From NCBI RefSeq assembly GCF_949987515.2, contig NW_027192651.1:1-64000 (forward strand): a DNA stretch of 64,000 nucleotides. Direction: 5' to 3'. This document shows, in pieces, positions 10,736 to 21,081 of the stretch. This stretch comes from Delphinus delphis. Lineage: Eukaryota > Chordata > Mammalia > Artiodactyla > Delphinidae. Numbering within the stretch: the stretch's first letter is position 1; every line of letters begins with the position of its first letter. The position numbers and the translations under genes were made by a program. The notes under the pieces are model-generated. The model was not told where the DNA came from. It saw only the letters and a list, made by a program, of their open reading frames with translations, and did no database searches.

Positions 10736-11049
10736 TATTGTAACCTCAATGAACAGATGTGTGAGCCAAACTGTAGTTAACATAGAACAGTGTATAAGGC
10801 TCGGGTAAAATAAGATGTTTTTAACACTTCCATTTGATATTTCCATCACTTTTTATAAGCAAGTTCAGTGAAAAGGTTTGTCTTATTTGTCAGGTCAATA
10901 TTAGAGAAACGAAGTGATTTCTTTCCAAGGATGTACAGCTAATAATCTTGGTTAAACCTTCAATCTTGTTTTAAATGCTTTTCCATTGAAAATGATACCT
11001 CTCTTTCAGCTCCCCCATTTCTGAGAAGTATAAAATCTTATAATTTATT
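10736..11049. other. AT-rich stretch, nothing recognised
   Basis: About 310 bp of moderately AT-rich sequence between the LTR-like segment and a LINE-1 fragment. No open frame of note, no satellite similarity and no known repeat recognised. Confidence 0.5.
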
Positions 11050-11223
11050 ATTACCAAAGGGGAAAGGTGGGAGGAGGGATAAATTAACAGTTTGGAATGA
11101 ACACATACACACTGCTATGTATAAAATAGATCATCAACAAGGAACTACTGTATAGCACAGGGAACTACACTCAACATTTTGCAATAACCTATAAGGGGAA
11201 ATAATCTGAAAAAGAATAGATAT
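11050..11223 (+). mobile_element. LINE-1 3'-end fragment at satellite edge
   Basis: The segment runs TTACCAAAGGGGAAAGGTGG ... GTATAGCACAGGGAACTAC ... ATCTGAAAAAGAATAGATAT. It is the same LINE-1 region that forms the end of every satellite monomer, but much closer to the usual cetartiodactyl LINE-1 3' end than any monomer here. It lies just before D1, where a monomer end would be expected. It is either an independent LINE-1 fragment or an early, little-changed piece of the satellite. Second copy at 57407-57580. Confidence 0.78.
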
Positions 11224-11379
11224 TTTTATTGACATCATCTATCAATGACAGTTAAAGTGTAGCCTAAGGGAAGCTGGTGGTGAGTGCTTCTGACCCTGAA
11301 GACTTCAATCATCTAAAGTTTGGACTCTGCCTACTTCCCAAGGCCCTTAATGAACATATGTGTAGCCGTAGCTTAAAAA
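11224..11379. other. Short unassigned stretch before D1
   Basis: About 155 bp with no clear match to the corresponding part of D2, D3 or the short monomers. The 3' end (TTAAAAACTTCCCCAGTTT, about 11371-11389) has an LTR-like look, but this is a weak impression. Confidence 0.4.
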
Positions 11380-12023
11380 CTTCCCCAGTTTGGGTTTCGG
11401 GGAGACACTGCTTTTGAAAAAGCCCTGGTGTTCTCCTTACATGAATGGGACTCTTCCTACTGCTAAAACATGTCTGTCACACCCAGAGGATGGTATACCG
11501 TCTGATCGGGAAGAGTTTGGAAAAGGCATCTCATCTCCTCATCTCCTGGTGCTCGGGTTCACCCCTCCAGCGTCTTTACTAACAGTCTCCCCACTTGGAG
11601 ATGTCAGCACTGTCAACATCCTGTTGCGTACAGTTTGGAATTTGTCCAGAGGATGAAGCGGAAGGATGAGGAACAATGAGAGACAAGTCCTAGGTGTTCA
11701 GACAGGCACATGTCACTCTAATTTCCAATCAGGAAGACGAATTGACCAAAGGCTAGGGTTGCCCATGGAAACAGTATAGGGCTTGAGGAAATCCCGCTGC
11801 TTTGTGGCCAGTTCCCATAAACACGAGTTGAACAATGGAACTCAGGGGCAGTAAAATTCACAAAACTGCAGAGTTGAAAATATCCATCACTGAAAAATGT
11901 CTTGAGGAAAGTCAGAGAAAAGGACTTGTAAGCAAGGGAGAATGGCAGGAAAGGGATTTGAGGAGGTAGAAAGGACTCGCCATTAAGCACAAGAAAAGGA
12001 GCTGAACATTGCCAACATTGCAG

Positions 12024-12093
12024 TTGGCCAAAAAGGGTGTATGCGTTCTTTTCTGTATATATTCAAGAAAAGGGCATACACTTTTTTAGCCAA
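12024..12093. repeat. Diverged palindrome of D1
   Basis: The left arm is 36 bp and the right arm 34 bp. Both arms carry GTGTATGC where the array consensus has GCGTATGC, and both contain CTTTTCT where the consensus has TTTTTTCCT. The two arms resemble each other in changes that the consensus lacks, as if they had evolved together. Confidence 0.8.
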
Positions 12094-12270
12094 CCAAACA
12101 GGTGGGCACTGGAAGTCAATACTACAAAAGATATCACTTCACATCAGTCAGAAGAGCCATCCTCATAAAGCGTAAACAACAGAAATGCAGGACAGGGCAA
12201 CGAGAAGAGGGAGCCCTGTGAGACTTATAGTGGAAATGTATATTGCCAACGGCCATTCTGGAGAAGTGTA

Positions 12271-12522
12271 TTGTGTTTACTAAAGCATCTAAAAAATGAG
12301 CTACAGAGCATAGGGCACTTGCACTCATGGGCGTATATCTTGGGAAAAACAAAAATCGAGAGGACACAGGCACCCCAATGTTTACCCCCTCTCTGTTTAA
12401 AAGATCCTCGACTAGGATATAACTTAAATGTCTCTGGAGGGAAAAAATGGATAGAGATGTGGTACTTAGGTAGAGTGGAATATTATTCAGCCTGGAAATC
12501 AATGAAATATGGCCAGTTGTAA
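12271..12522 (+). pseudogene. LINE-1 ORF2 C-terminal remnant in D1
   Basis: An 83-codon open stretch that is the decayed C-terminal end of LINE-1 ORF2. Residues 60-78 (W-I-E-M-W-Y ... V-E-Y-Y-S-A-W-K-S-M) correspond to the W-x-K-x-M-W ... M-E-Y-Y-x-A-x-K block of LINE-1 ORF2. The start codon is incidental. It proves that this half of the satellite derives from LINE-1 and in which direction. Second copy at 58628-58879. Confidence 0.78.
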
Positions 12523-12914
12523 CGACTCCGGAGGAGTTACGTATGATCATTCTAAGTGACAGAATTCAAAAAGAAAAAGACACATATCATAAGATATCAC
12601 TTAAAGGTGGAATCCAAAATGGCTACACATGAAATAAATTACAAAACAAAAACATAGTCAAATATGTAGAAAACACGCATAAGGCTGCTAAACGGGAAAG
12701 GTGGGGAGGGGTGAGGCATCATCCAGGAGGTTGAAATTAGCAAAGATACCATTCCAAATACCAAACTGATAATCAACAAGGCCTACACGGTAGCTAAAAG
12801 AACTGCACTCAGCACACTCAAGTCACCGGAAAAGAATATATACGACTGGTAAGAATCTGAAAAAGAATTTATTGATGTCTCTCTGTACGCGAATCAAGTG
12901 GATGTACAGCAGCA

Positions 12915-13090
12915 AGAAACAGAGCTTTGAAAATCAGCTGTAACCAATATAGTAATAAATTGAAAAAAATAAACGGCAGAGAGACAGAGAAAACCTCTTA
13001 CAACTTTTCCTCAGGGACGGTGATGCAACATGGATTGAACACATCTAGACCCACAGCAGGATGAGACATAAGGCTGGAAACTGTTTGCGC
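12915..13090 (+). repeat. Segment present only in long monomers (D2 copy)
   Basis: The stretch missing from all short monomers. Its first ~55 bp look like the end of a LINE-1 3' UTR with an A-rich tail (to about 12973); the rest (CTCAGGGACGGTGATGCAAC ... GACATAAGGCTGG) has a match in D3 (14760-14828). So the short form lost the LINE-1/non-LINE-1 junction itself. Confidence 0.8.
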
Positions 13091-13763
13091 TAAGAGAAAT
13101 GTGAGGTTGGGTGAGGAAATGCACACCCTTTAAAGTAATACTACCTGGTACCCATTCAATGGGTCCCAAATCTGCAGGTTCAAGGGATCTTCCTACAGCT
13201 AAAACATGCATGGAAAACCCAGAGGACTGTACACCATGTGATCGGGAGATGTGTCTAAAATGCACCTCATTTATCCTCTCCTGGTGCTCCTGTTCACCAT
13301 TCCAGCCACGCTACTTAGAATCTCCCCACTTGGAGAATCAGCACATTTAAACTTCTGTTTCACACATTTTGCAAATTGTGAGGAGGATGAACGGGAAGAG
13401 GGGGAACCAATGAGAGAAGAGTTGTAGGGGTTTGGACGGGCACATATCACTCTAATTTCCCATTAAGAATAAGAATTAAAGAAAGGCTCAGCCTGCCTCG
13501 CCAGAGCCAAAATAGGGCCTGAAGCAATCCTGCGGGTTTGAGGCCAGCTCACAAAAGAGCAACTTAAAAAATGGAGCTCAGGGTCACTGCAATTCACAAA
13601 CCTGCAGAGTTATAAATGAAAACTAACGTCCAAAAATATGTTGAGGTAAGGCAAAGAAGAGGATCTGAATGCAAGACAGAATTGCAAGAAACAGATTTCA
13701 AGAGATAGATTGGACTCGTCTTTAACGCACATGAAAAGCGGCAGAATTTCGACAATGATGCAG

Positions 13764-13835
13764 TTGGCCCAAAAGGGCGTATGCGTTTTTTCCTGATTAT
13801 ATCCAGGAAAAAACGCATACGCACTTTATGGGCAA
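13764..13835. repeat. Diverged palindrome of D2
   Basis: 72 bp, two 36-bp arms. At arm position 7 both arms differ from the array consensus in a matching way: left arm TTGGCCC, right arm ending GGGCAA, with C on the left and its pairing partner G on the right, where the consensus pairs A with T. Other differences (arm positions 4 and 9, position 15, and one near the centre) are on one side only. Confidence 0.8.
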
Positions 13836-13941
13836 CGAAGCAAGCAAGCAATGCAAATGTGCACAACAAAGAAGTCTCACTTCCCACCGGTCAAAAGGGC
13901 CATCCTAAAAAATTGTAAAAACCAGAAATGCAGGACAGGCC

Positions 13942-14199
13942 ATGGAGAACAGGGAGCCTTTATACGCTGATGGGCAGTGTGTGAACTGCCGAGAGCCACT
14001 CTGGAGAAGTGTATGGTGGTTCCTAAATCATCTAAAAAACAGAGCTACAGAGCATAGGACACTTCCAATCATGGGAGTATATCTAGGGAAGTCTAAAAAT
14101 CAACAAGACACAAGCACACCACAGTTTAGGGCTACTCTGTTTACAAGAACCTCAACTTCAGTACACCTTAAATATCCCAGGAAAGAGAACAATGGATAA
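13942..14199 (+). pseudogene. LINE-1 ORF2 C-terminal remnant in D2
   Basis: An 85-codon open stretch from the LINE-1 ORF2 C-terminal end: residues 20-32 (L-W-R-S-V-W-W-F-L-N-H-L-K) and 41-49 (L-P-I-M-G-V-Y-L-G) correspond to the W-x-F-L and P-L-L-G-I-Y blocks of LINE-1. The frame is lost soon after. The start codon is incidental. Second copy at 60299-60556. Confidence 0.75.
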
Positions 14200-14673
14200 A
14201 GAAGATGTGGTACTTATGTACAATGGAATATCTCTTCACCATGAAATCAATGTAATAAGGCTAGTAGAAGGATAAAGAGTGGATTTAGGTCCGATAATAC
14301 TACTTGAAATAAGTCAAACAGAAAAAGAAACATATCATAAGATATCACTTATAGAGGGAGGGTAAATATGGCTGCACAAGAAATGAATTACAGAACAGAA
14401 CAGTGTCTCACATTTAGAAAACACACTTATGTCAGCTTAAGGGGAAAGGAGAGGTGGGGTGATGCATAAAACCAGAGTTTGAAATTAGCACAGATACCGT
14501 TCAATAAACCAAATAGGTATTAGACAAGATCTACACCTTGCTCAATGAACAGGCCTCAACACACCCTATACACCGCAGAGAAATATATCTGAGGAATAAG
14601 AATCTTAAAACCCATGTATTGATATATCTCCATAAGGGAATCAAGTGTGTGCAGAGCGGCACAAACACAGCAG

Positions 14674-14840
14674 TGAAAAGGAGCTAAACCCCATTATAGA
14701 AATAAATTTTAAAAACAAAACGCTGAAACAATGAAAGAGAGAAAAATTCTTACAAAATTCGCTCAGGGGCTGTGATGCAACCTGGATTGACCACATATAA
14801 ACCCACAGCTGGATAAGACATAAGGCTGGACACTTGGGGC
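14674..14840 (+). repeat. Segment present only in long monomers (D3 copy)
   Basis: In short units GCAGCAGTGA is followed directly by TAGGATTGG. In D3 the left side is CAGCAGTGA (ending 14676) and the right side TGACAGGATT (from 14841). Removing 167 bp between the two TGA trinucleotides gives the short form, apart from one C/T difference. 1,744 minus 167 is 1,577, within a few bases of the short unit. Confidence 0.85.
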
Positions 14841-15512
14841 TGACAGGATTGGTGAGCTTTGGTGAGCAACTGCCGAAAGTTTAATGCAATACTTCATGCT
14901 ACTCAGTCCAAGGGTCCCAACACTCCAGGTTGAAGGGAATCTTCCTACAGCTAAACCATGCTTGGGAAACCCAGCGACTGGTATACCATATGATCGGGAA
15001 AGGTTTCTAAAACGCACCTCATTTTTCCTCTCCTGGGGCTCCGGATCAACATTCCAGCCACTTTACTAACAACATCCCCACATGGAGTCAATGCCTTTAA
15101 GTTCTGGTATCGCACAGTCTGCAGTTAGTGCAGAGGATGAATGGGAATAGGGGGAACCAGTGAGAAACTAGCTGTAGCGGTTTCAATGGGCACATGTCAC
15201 TCTAATATCACATCAGTAAGAAGAATTAACCAAAGGCACAGAAGGTGCCCCAGAAGAAAAATAGGGCTTCAAGGAATCCTGTGGTTATGGGGCAATACCA
15301 CAAAAATAAGAGCTAAAAAATGGAGCTAAGGGCCACTGCAATTCAAAAACCTGCAGAGTTATAAAGGCCAACTATTTTTAAAAAATATATTGAGGTAAGG
15401 CTATGAAGAGGCATTGAAAGCAAGGCAGAATTGCAGGAAACCGATTTCAGGAGGTAGACTGGAATTGCACTGAAAGCATATGAAGAGAGTCAGAAACTCG
15501 ACAATGATGCAC

Positions 15513-15584
15513 TTGGCCAAAAAGGGCGTATGTGTTTTTTCCTGAATATATTCAGGAAAAAACGCATACGCACTTTTTGGCCAA
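15513..15584. repeat. Palindrome of D3
   Basis: 72 bp with two single-arm mismatches. The right-arm GCAC variant is also seen in S6, S15 and S17 and, in the same place, in D2, so it may be an old state kept in some short units. Confidence 0.85.
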
Positions 15585-16342
15585 CCAAGCAAGCTTGCAA
15601 AGGAAATCTGCACTACAATGAAGTCTCATTTCCACCTGGTCAAAAGGGCCATCTGAAAAAAGTGTAAAATCCATAAAGGCACGACAGGCCATGGAGAACT
15701 GGGAGCCTTCTTATGCTGATGGGCGGGATGTAAATTGCCAACAGCCACTCTGGAGAAGTGTATGGTGTTTCCTGAAACATCTAAAAAACAAAGCAACAGA
15801 ACCTAGGGCACTTCCACTTATGGTCCTATAGCTTAGGGAAATTAAAATCAAAAAGACACAGCCACCCCAAAGTTTGGGACAGCTCTGTTTACAAGAACCT
15901 TGTTTACAGTACAAGTTCAATATCGCAGAAAGTGAAAAATGGATAAAGAACTTGTGGTACTTACGTACAATGCAATATCACTCAGCAATGAAATCTATGT
16001 CATCAGGCCCGTAGCAGCATAATGAGTGGATTCAGGTATGATGATTCGAACTGAAATAAGTCACACAGAAAAGAAACATCATAAGGTATCACTAATACAC
16101 AGAATGTGAACTTGGCTACACATGAACTGAATTACAAAACAGAACAGTGTCTCAAGTTTAGAAAACCAACTTATGCTTGCTTAAGGGGGAAGGTGAGTTG
16201 GGGTGCTGCATAAAACCAGAGATTGAAATGAGCACAGATAAAGTTCCTTAAGCCAAATATGGAATAGACAAGAGCTACTCCTTGCTCAACGAAATGGACT
16301 CAACACCCCATATTAAACGCCTAAGAATGTACCTGACTAGTA

Positions 16343-17922
16343 AGTATCTTAAAACCTATGGATTGCTGTGTCTCCAAAAGAGAATCAAGCGTGTGTACAG
16401 GGGCATAAACGCAGCAGTGATAGGATTGGAGAGGTTCGGTGAGCAAATGAAGACCCTTTGAAGTCATATTGCATGGTACCCATTACACGGGTCTCAACTC
16501 TCCAGGTTTAAGGTATTCTTCCTTCAGCTAAAACATGCATGTGGAACCCAGAGTATGATCAACCGTGTGAACGGGAGACGTGTTCAAATATGTCTCAGTT
16601 ATCCTCCCCTGGTACTCGGGTGCAACATTCCAGACGCTTTACTAACACTCTCCCCACTTGGAGAGTCAGCACCTTTAACCTCCTGTTTGGCCCCGTTTGC
16701 AATTTCTGCGGAAGATGAACAGGAATAGGGAGAACCAATGAGAGACTAGCTGGAGGTGTCTGGACGGGCAAATTTAACTCTCATTTCCCACCAGAAAGAG
16801 GAAATAACCAAAGGCTCAGCATGCCGTGCCTGAACCAGATTAGGGCCTGAAGCCATCCAGCGGTGTTGCAGCCAGCTCACAAGAAAACGAGTTGAAGAAA
16901 GGAGCTCAGGGGCACTGTAACTCACAAACCTGCAGAGTTATAAATGACAGCTATCGTCCAAAAATAGACTGAAGTAAGGCTGCCAAGAGGACTTGAAAGC
17001 GGGGCAGAATTGCAGGAAACCGATTTCAGGAGGTAGACTGGAATTGCATTGAAAGCATAGGAAAAGAGGCAGAACGTCCACAATGATGCACTTGGCCAAA
17101 AAGGGCGTATGCGTTTTTTCCTGAATATATTCAGGAAAAAACGCATACGCCCTTTTTGGCCAACCAAGCAAGCTTGCAAAGGAAATCTGCACTACAATGA
17201 AGTCTCACTTCCCCCCGGTCAAAAGGGCCATCTGAAAAAAGTGTAAAATCCAGAAAGGCAGGACAGGCCATGGAGAACTGGGAGCCTTGTTATGCTGATG
17301 GGCGGGATGTAAATTGCCAACAGACACTCGGGAGAAGTGTATGGTGTTTCCTGAAACATCGAAAAAACAAAGCAACTGAGGCTAGGGCCCTTCCACTTAT
17401 GGTCCTATAGCTTAGGGAAATTAAAATCAAAAAGACACAGCCACCCCAAAGTTTGGGACGCCTCTGTTTACAAGAACCTCGTTTACAGTACAAGTTCAAC
17501 ATCGCAGAAAGTGAAAAATGGATAAAGAAGTTGTGGTATTTACTTACAAAGCAATATCACTCAGCAATGAAATCTATGTCATCAGGCCCTTAGCAGCACA
17601 ATGAGTGGATTCAGGTATGATGATTCTAACTGAAATAAGTCACACAGAAAAAGAAACATCATAAGATATCAGTAATACACGGAATGTAAACTTGGCTACA
17701 CAGGAACTGAATTACAGAACAGAACAGGGTCTCAAATTTAGAAAACCAACTTATGCTTGCTTAAGGGTAAAGGTGAGTTGGGGTGCTGCATAAAACCAGA
17801 GATTGAAATGAGCACAGATAAAGTTCCTTAAGTAAAATATGGAATAGACTAGAGCTACTCCTTGCTCAACGAAATGGACTCAACACCGCATATTAAACGC
17901 CTAAGAATGTACCTGACTAGTA
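16343..17922 (+). repeat. Satellite monomer S5 (short form)
   Basis: The first short unit after D3. Perfect palindrome 17092-17163. Marks: GTGTCTCCAAAAG, CATCGAAAAAAC (17358), GCTAGGGCCC (17381) and TTATCCTCC (16599); the last two are not in its duplicate S28. CCTTAAGTAAAATATGG (17826) recurs in S22. Confidence 0.93.
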
Positions 17923-19501
17923 AGTATCTTAAAACCTATGGATTGCTATGTCTCCGAAAGAGAATCAAGCATGTGTACAGGGGCATAAACGCAGCAGTGA
18001 TAGGATTGGAGAGGTTCGGTGAGCAAATGAAGACCCTTTGAAGTCATATTGCATGGTACCCATTCCACGGGTCTTAACTCTCCAGGTTTAAGGTATTCTT
18101 CCTTCAGCTAAAACATGCATGTGGAACCTAGAGTATGATCAACCATGTGATCGGGAGACGTGTTCAAATATGTCTCAGTTTTCGTACCCTGGTACTCGGG
18201 TGCAACATTCCAGACGCTTTACTAACACTCTCCCCACTTGGAGAGTCAGTCCCTTTAACCTCCTGTTTGGCCCAGTTTGCAATTTCTGCGGAAGATGAAC
18301 AGGAATAGCGAGAACCAATGAGAGACTAGCTGGAGGTGTCTGGACGGGCAAATTTAACTCTCATTTCCCACCAGGAAGAGGAATTAACCAAAGGCTCAGC
18401 GTGCCGTACCGGAACTAGATGAGGGCCTGAAGCCATCCTGCGGTGTTGCGGCCAGGTCACAAGAAAGCGAGTTGAAGAAAGGAGCTCAGGGGCACTGTAA
18501 TTCACAAACGTGCAGAGTTATAAATGACAGCTATCGTCCAAAAATAGACTGAAGTAAGGCTGCCAAGAGGACTTGAAAGCGGGGCAGAATTGCAGGAAAC
18601 CGATTTCAGGAGGTAGACTGGAATTGCATTGAAAGCATAGGAAAAGAGGCAGAACGTCCACAATGATGCACTTGGCCAAAAAGGGCGTATGCGTTTTTTC
18701 CTGAATATATTCAGGAAAAAACGCATACGCACTTTTTGGCCAACCAAGCAAGCTTGCAAAGGAAATCTGCACTACAATGAAGTTTCACTTCCCCCCGGTC
18801 AAAAGGGCCATCTGAAAAAAGTGTAAAATCCAGAAAGGCAGGACAGGCCATGGAGAACTGGGAGCCTTGTTATGCTGATGGGCGGGATGTAAATTGCCAA
18901 CAGACACTCGGGAGAAGTGTATGGTGTTTCCTGAAACATCTAAAAAACAAAGCAACAGAACCTAGGGCACTTCCACTTATGGTCCTATAGCTTAGGGAAA
19001 TTAAAATCAAAAAGACACAGCCACCCCAAATTTGGGACTCCTCCGTTTACAAGAACCTCATTTACCGTACAAGTTCAATATCACAGAAAGTGAAAAATGG
19101 ATAAACAACTTGTGGTACTTACGTACAATGCAGTATCACTCAGCAATGAAATCTATGTCATCAGGCCCGTAGCAGCATAATGAGTGGATTCAGGTACGAT
19201 GATTCTAACTGAAATAAGTCACACAGAAAAAGAAACATCATAAGATATCACTAATACACGGAATGTAAACTTGGCTACACAGGAACTGCATTCCAAAACA
19301 GAACAGGGTCTCAAATTTAGAAAACCAACTTATGCTTGCTTAAGGGGAAAGGTGAGTTGGGGTGCTGCATAAAACCAGAGATTGAAATGAGCACAGATAA
19401 AGTTCCTTAGGCCAAATATGGAATAGACAAGAGCTACTCCTTGCTCAACGAAATGGACTCAACACCGCATATTAAACGCCTAAGAATGTACCTGACTAGT
19501 A
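17923..19501 (+). repeat. Satellite monomer S6 (short form, 1,579 bp)
   Basis: One base lost in CCCCAAATTTGGG (near 19024). The palindrome at 18672-18743 has a right-arm mismatch (GCACTTTTT). AAACGTGCAG near 18507 is shared with S7 and S23, marking a small family. Confidence 0.93.
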
Positions 19502-21081
19502 AGTATCTTAAAACCTATGGATTGCTATGTCTCCGAAAGAGAATCAAGCATGTGTACAGGGGCATAAACGCAGCAGTGATAGGATTGGAGAGGTTCGGTG
19601 AGCAAATGAAGACCCTTTGAAGTCATATTGCATGGTACCCATTCCACGGGTTTCAACTACCCAGGTTTAAGGTATTCTTCCTTCAGCTAAAACATGCATG
19701 TGGAACCTAGAGTATGATCAACCATGTGATCGGGAGACGTGTTCAAATATGTCTCAGTTTTCCTCCCCTGGTACTCGGGTGCAACATTCCAGACGCTTTA
19801 CTAACACTCTCCCCACTTGGAGAGTCAGTCCCTTTAACCTCCTGTTTGGCCCAGTTTGCAATTTCTGCGGAAGATGAACAGGAATAGCGAGAACCAATGA
19901 GAGGCTAGCTGGAGGTGTCTGGACGGGCAAATTTAACTCTCATTTCCCACCAGGAAGAGGAATTAACCAAAGGCTCACCATGCCGGGCCGGAACCAGATT
20001 AGGGCCTGAAGCCATCCTGCGGTGTTGCGGCCAGGTCACAAGAAAGCGAGTTGAAGAAAGGAGCTCAGGGGCACTGTAATTCACAAACGTGCAGAGTTAT
20101 AAATGACAGCTATCGTCCAAAAATAGACTGAAGTAAGGCTGCCAAGAGGACTTGAAAGCGGGGCAGAATTGCAGGAAACCGATTTCAGGAGGTAGACTGG
20201 AATTGCATTGAAAGCATAGGAAAAGAGGCAGAACGTCCACAATGATGCACTTGGCCAAAAAGGGCGTATGCGTTTTTTCCTGAATATATTCAGGAAAAAA
20301 CGCATACGCCCTTTTTGGCCAACCAAGCAAGCTTGCAAAGGAAATCTGCACTACAATGAAGTCTCACTTCCCCCCGGTCAAAAGGGCCATCTGAAAAAAG
20401 TGTAAAATCCAGAAAGGCAGGACAGGCCATGGAGAACTGGGAGCCTTGTTATGCTGATGGGCGGGATGTAAATTGCCAACAACCACTCGGGAGAAGTGTA
20501 TGGTGTTTCCTGAAACATCTAAAAAACAAAGCAACAGAACCTAGGGCACTTCCACTTATGGTCCTATAGCTTAGGGAAATTAAAATCAAAAAGACACAGC
20601 CACCCCAAAGTTTGGAATGGCTCTGTTTACAAGAACCTCGTTTACAGTACAAGTTCAACATCGCAGAAAGTGAAAAATGGAGAAAGAACTTGTGGTATTT
20701 ACTTACAAAGCAATATCACTCAGCAATGAAATCTGTGTCATCACGCCCTTAGCAGCACAATGAGTGGATTCAGGTATGATGATTCTAACTGAAATAAGTC
20801 ACACAGAAAAAGAAACATCATAAGATATCAGTAATACACGGAATGTAAACTTGGCTACACAGGAACTGAATTACAGAACAGAACAGGGTCTCAAATTTAG
20901 AAAACCAACTTATGCTTGCTTAAGGGGAAAGGTGAGTTGGGGTGCTGCATAAAACCAGAGATTGAAATAGGCACAGATAAAGTTCCTTAAGCCAAATATG
21001 GAATAGACAAGAGCTACTCCTTGTTCAACGAAATGGACTCAACACCGCATATTAAACGCCTAAGAATGTACCTGACTAGTA
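19502..21081 (+). repeat. Satellite monomer S7 (short form)
   Basis: Perfect palindrome 20251-20322. Carries AAACGTGCAG, and GCCGGGCCGG near 19982 as in S21, S22 and S24. Confidence 0.93.

Larger units (their letters stand above)
11380..12851 (+). repeat. Diverged satellite monomer D1 (array edge)
   Basis: The outermost recognisable monomer on this side, diverged from all others but colinear: GCTAAAACATG (11462), the ACTTGGAGA hairpin region (11590s), a palindrome relative at 12024-12093, then a LINE-1 half from about 12130. Its LINE-1 half keeps more of the original LINE-1 text than the array units do. It lacks the first ~130 bp of the unit. The palindromes of D1 and D2 are 1,740 bp apart, so it belongs with the long form. 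Confidence 0.88.
12852..14598 (+). repeat. Diverged satellite monomer D2 (long form, about 1,747 bp)
   Basis: A complete long-form unit. Relative to the short form it contains about 170 extra bases, roughly 12915-13090. These include the rest of the LINE-1 3' end (ATCAGCTGTAACCAATATAG, then TAAATTGAAAAAAATAAA) and unassigned sequence up to GGTTGGGTGAGG, where it re-joins the short form. Palindrome relative at 13764-13835. Its length agrees with the ~1.75-kb form of the satellite in non-delphinid cetaceans (family knowledge, from memory). Confidence 0.9.
14599..16342 (+). repeat. Diverged satellite monomer D3 (long form, mosaic)
   Basis: A 1,744-bp unit. Its first part is long-form and diverged, with the extra segment at about 14674-14840. 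From about 15420 onward it is very close to the short array units (for example CAACAGCCACTCTGGAG, as in S12). It joins S5 in phase at 16343. Palindrome at 15513-15584, with single-arm changes (TATGTG on the left, GCAC on the right). It is a hybrid between old long and young short sequence. Confidence 0.9.
5380..17643 (+). repeat. 46,357-bp tandem duplication, copy A (visible overlap)
   Basis: This segment recurs at a constant offset of 46,357 bp (51737-64000): the 3' part of S4, the whole non-satellite block, D1-D3 and S5. The constant offset means no net length difference over about 12 kb. Single-base differences noticed by eye (copy A base, then B): 7169 G/A, 7424 T/C, 12074 G/A, 12976 G/A, and four in S5: 16601 A/T, 17264 C/G, 17381 G/C, 17389 C/A. 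The list is not exhaustive. The right end lies beyond the window. Confidence 0.92.

Noticed and set aside
10397..10849. 150-codon reverse open frame over the LTR-like segment
   Set aside because: Antisense to LTR-like sequence; no protein similarity recognised.
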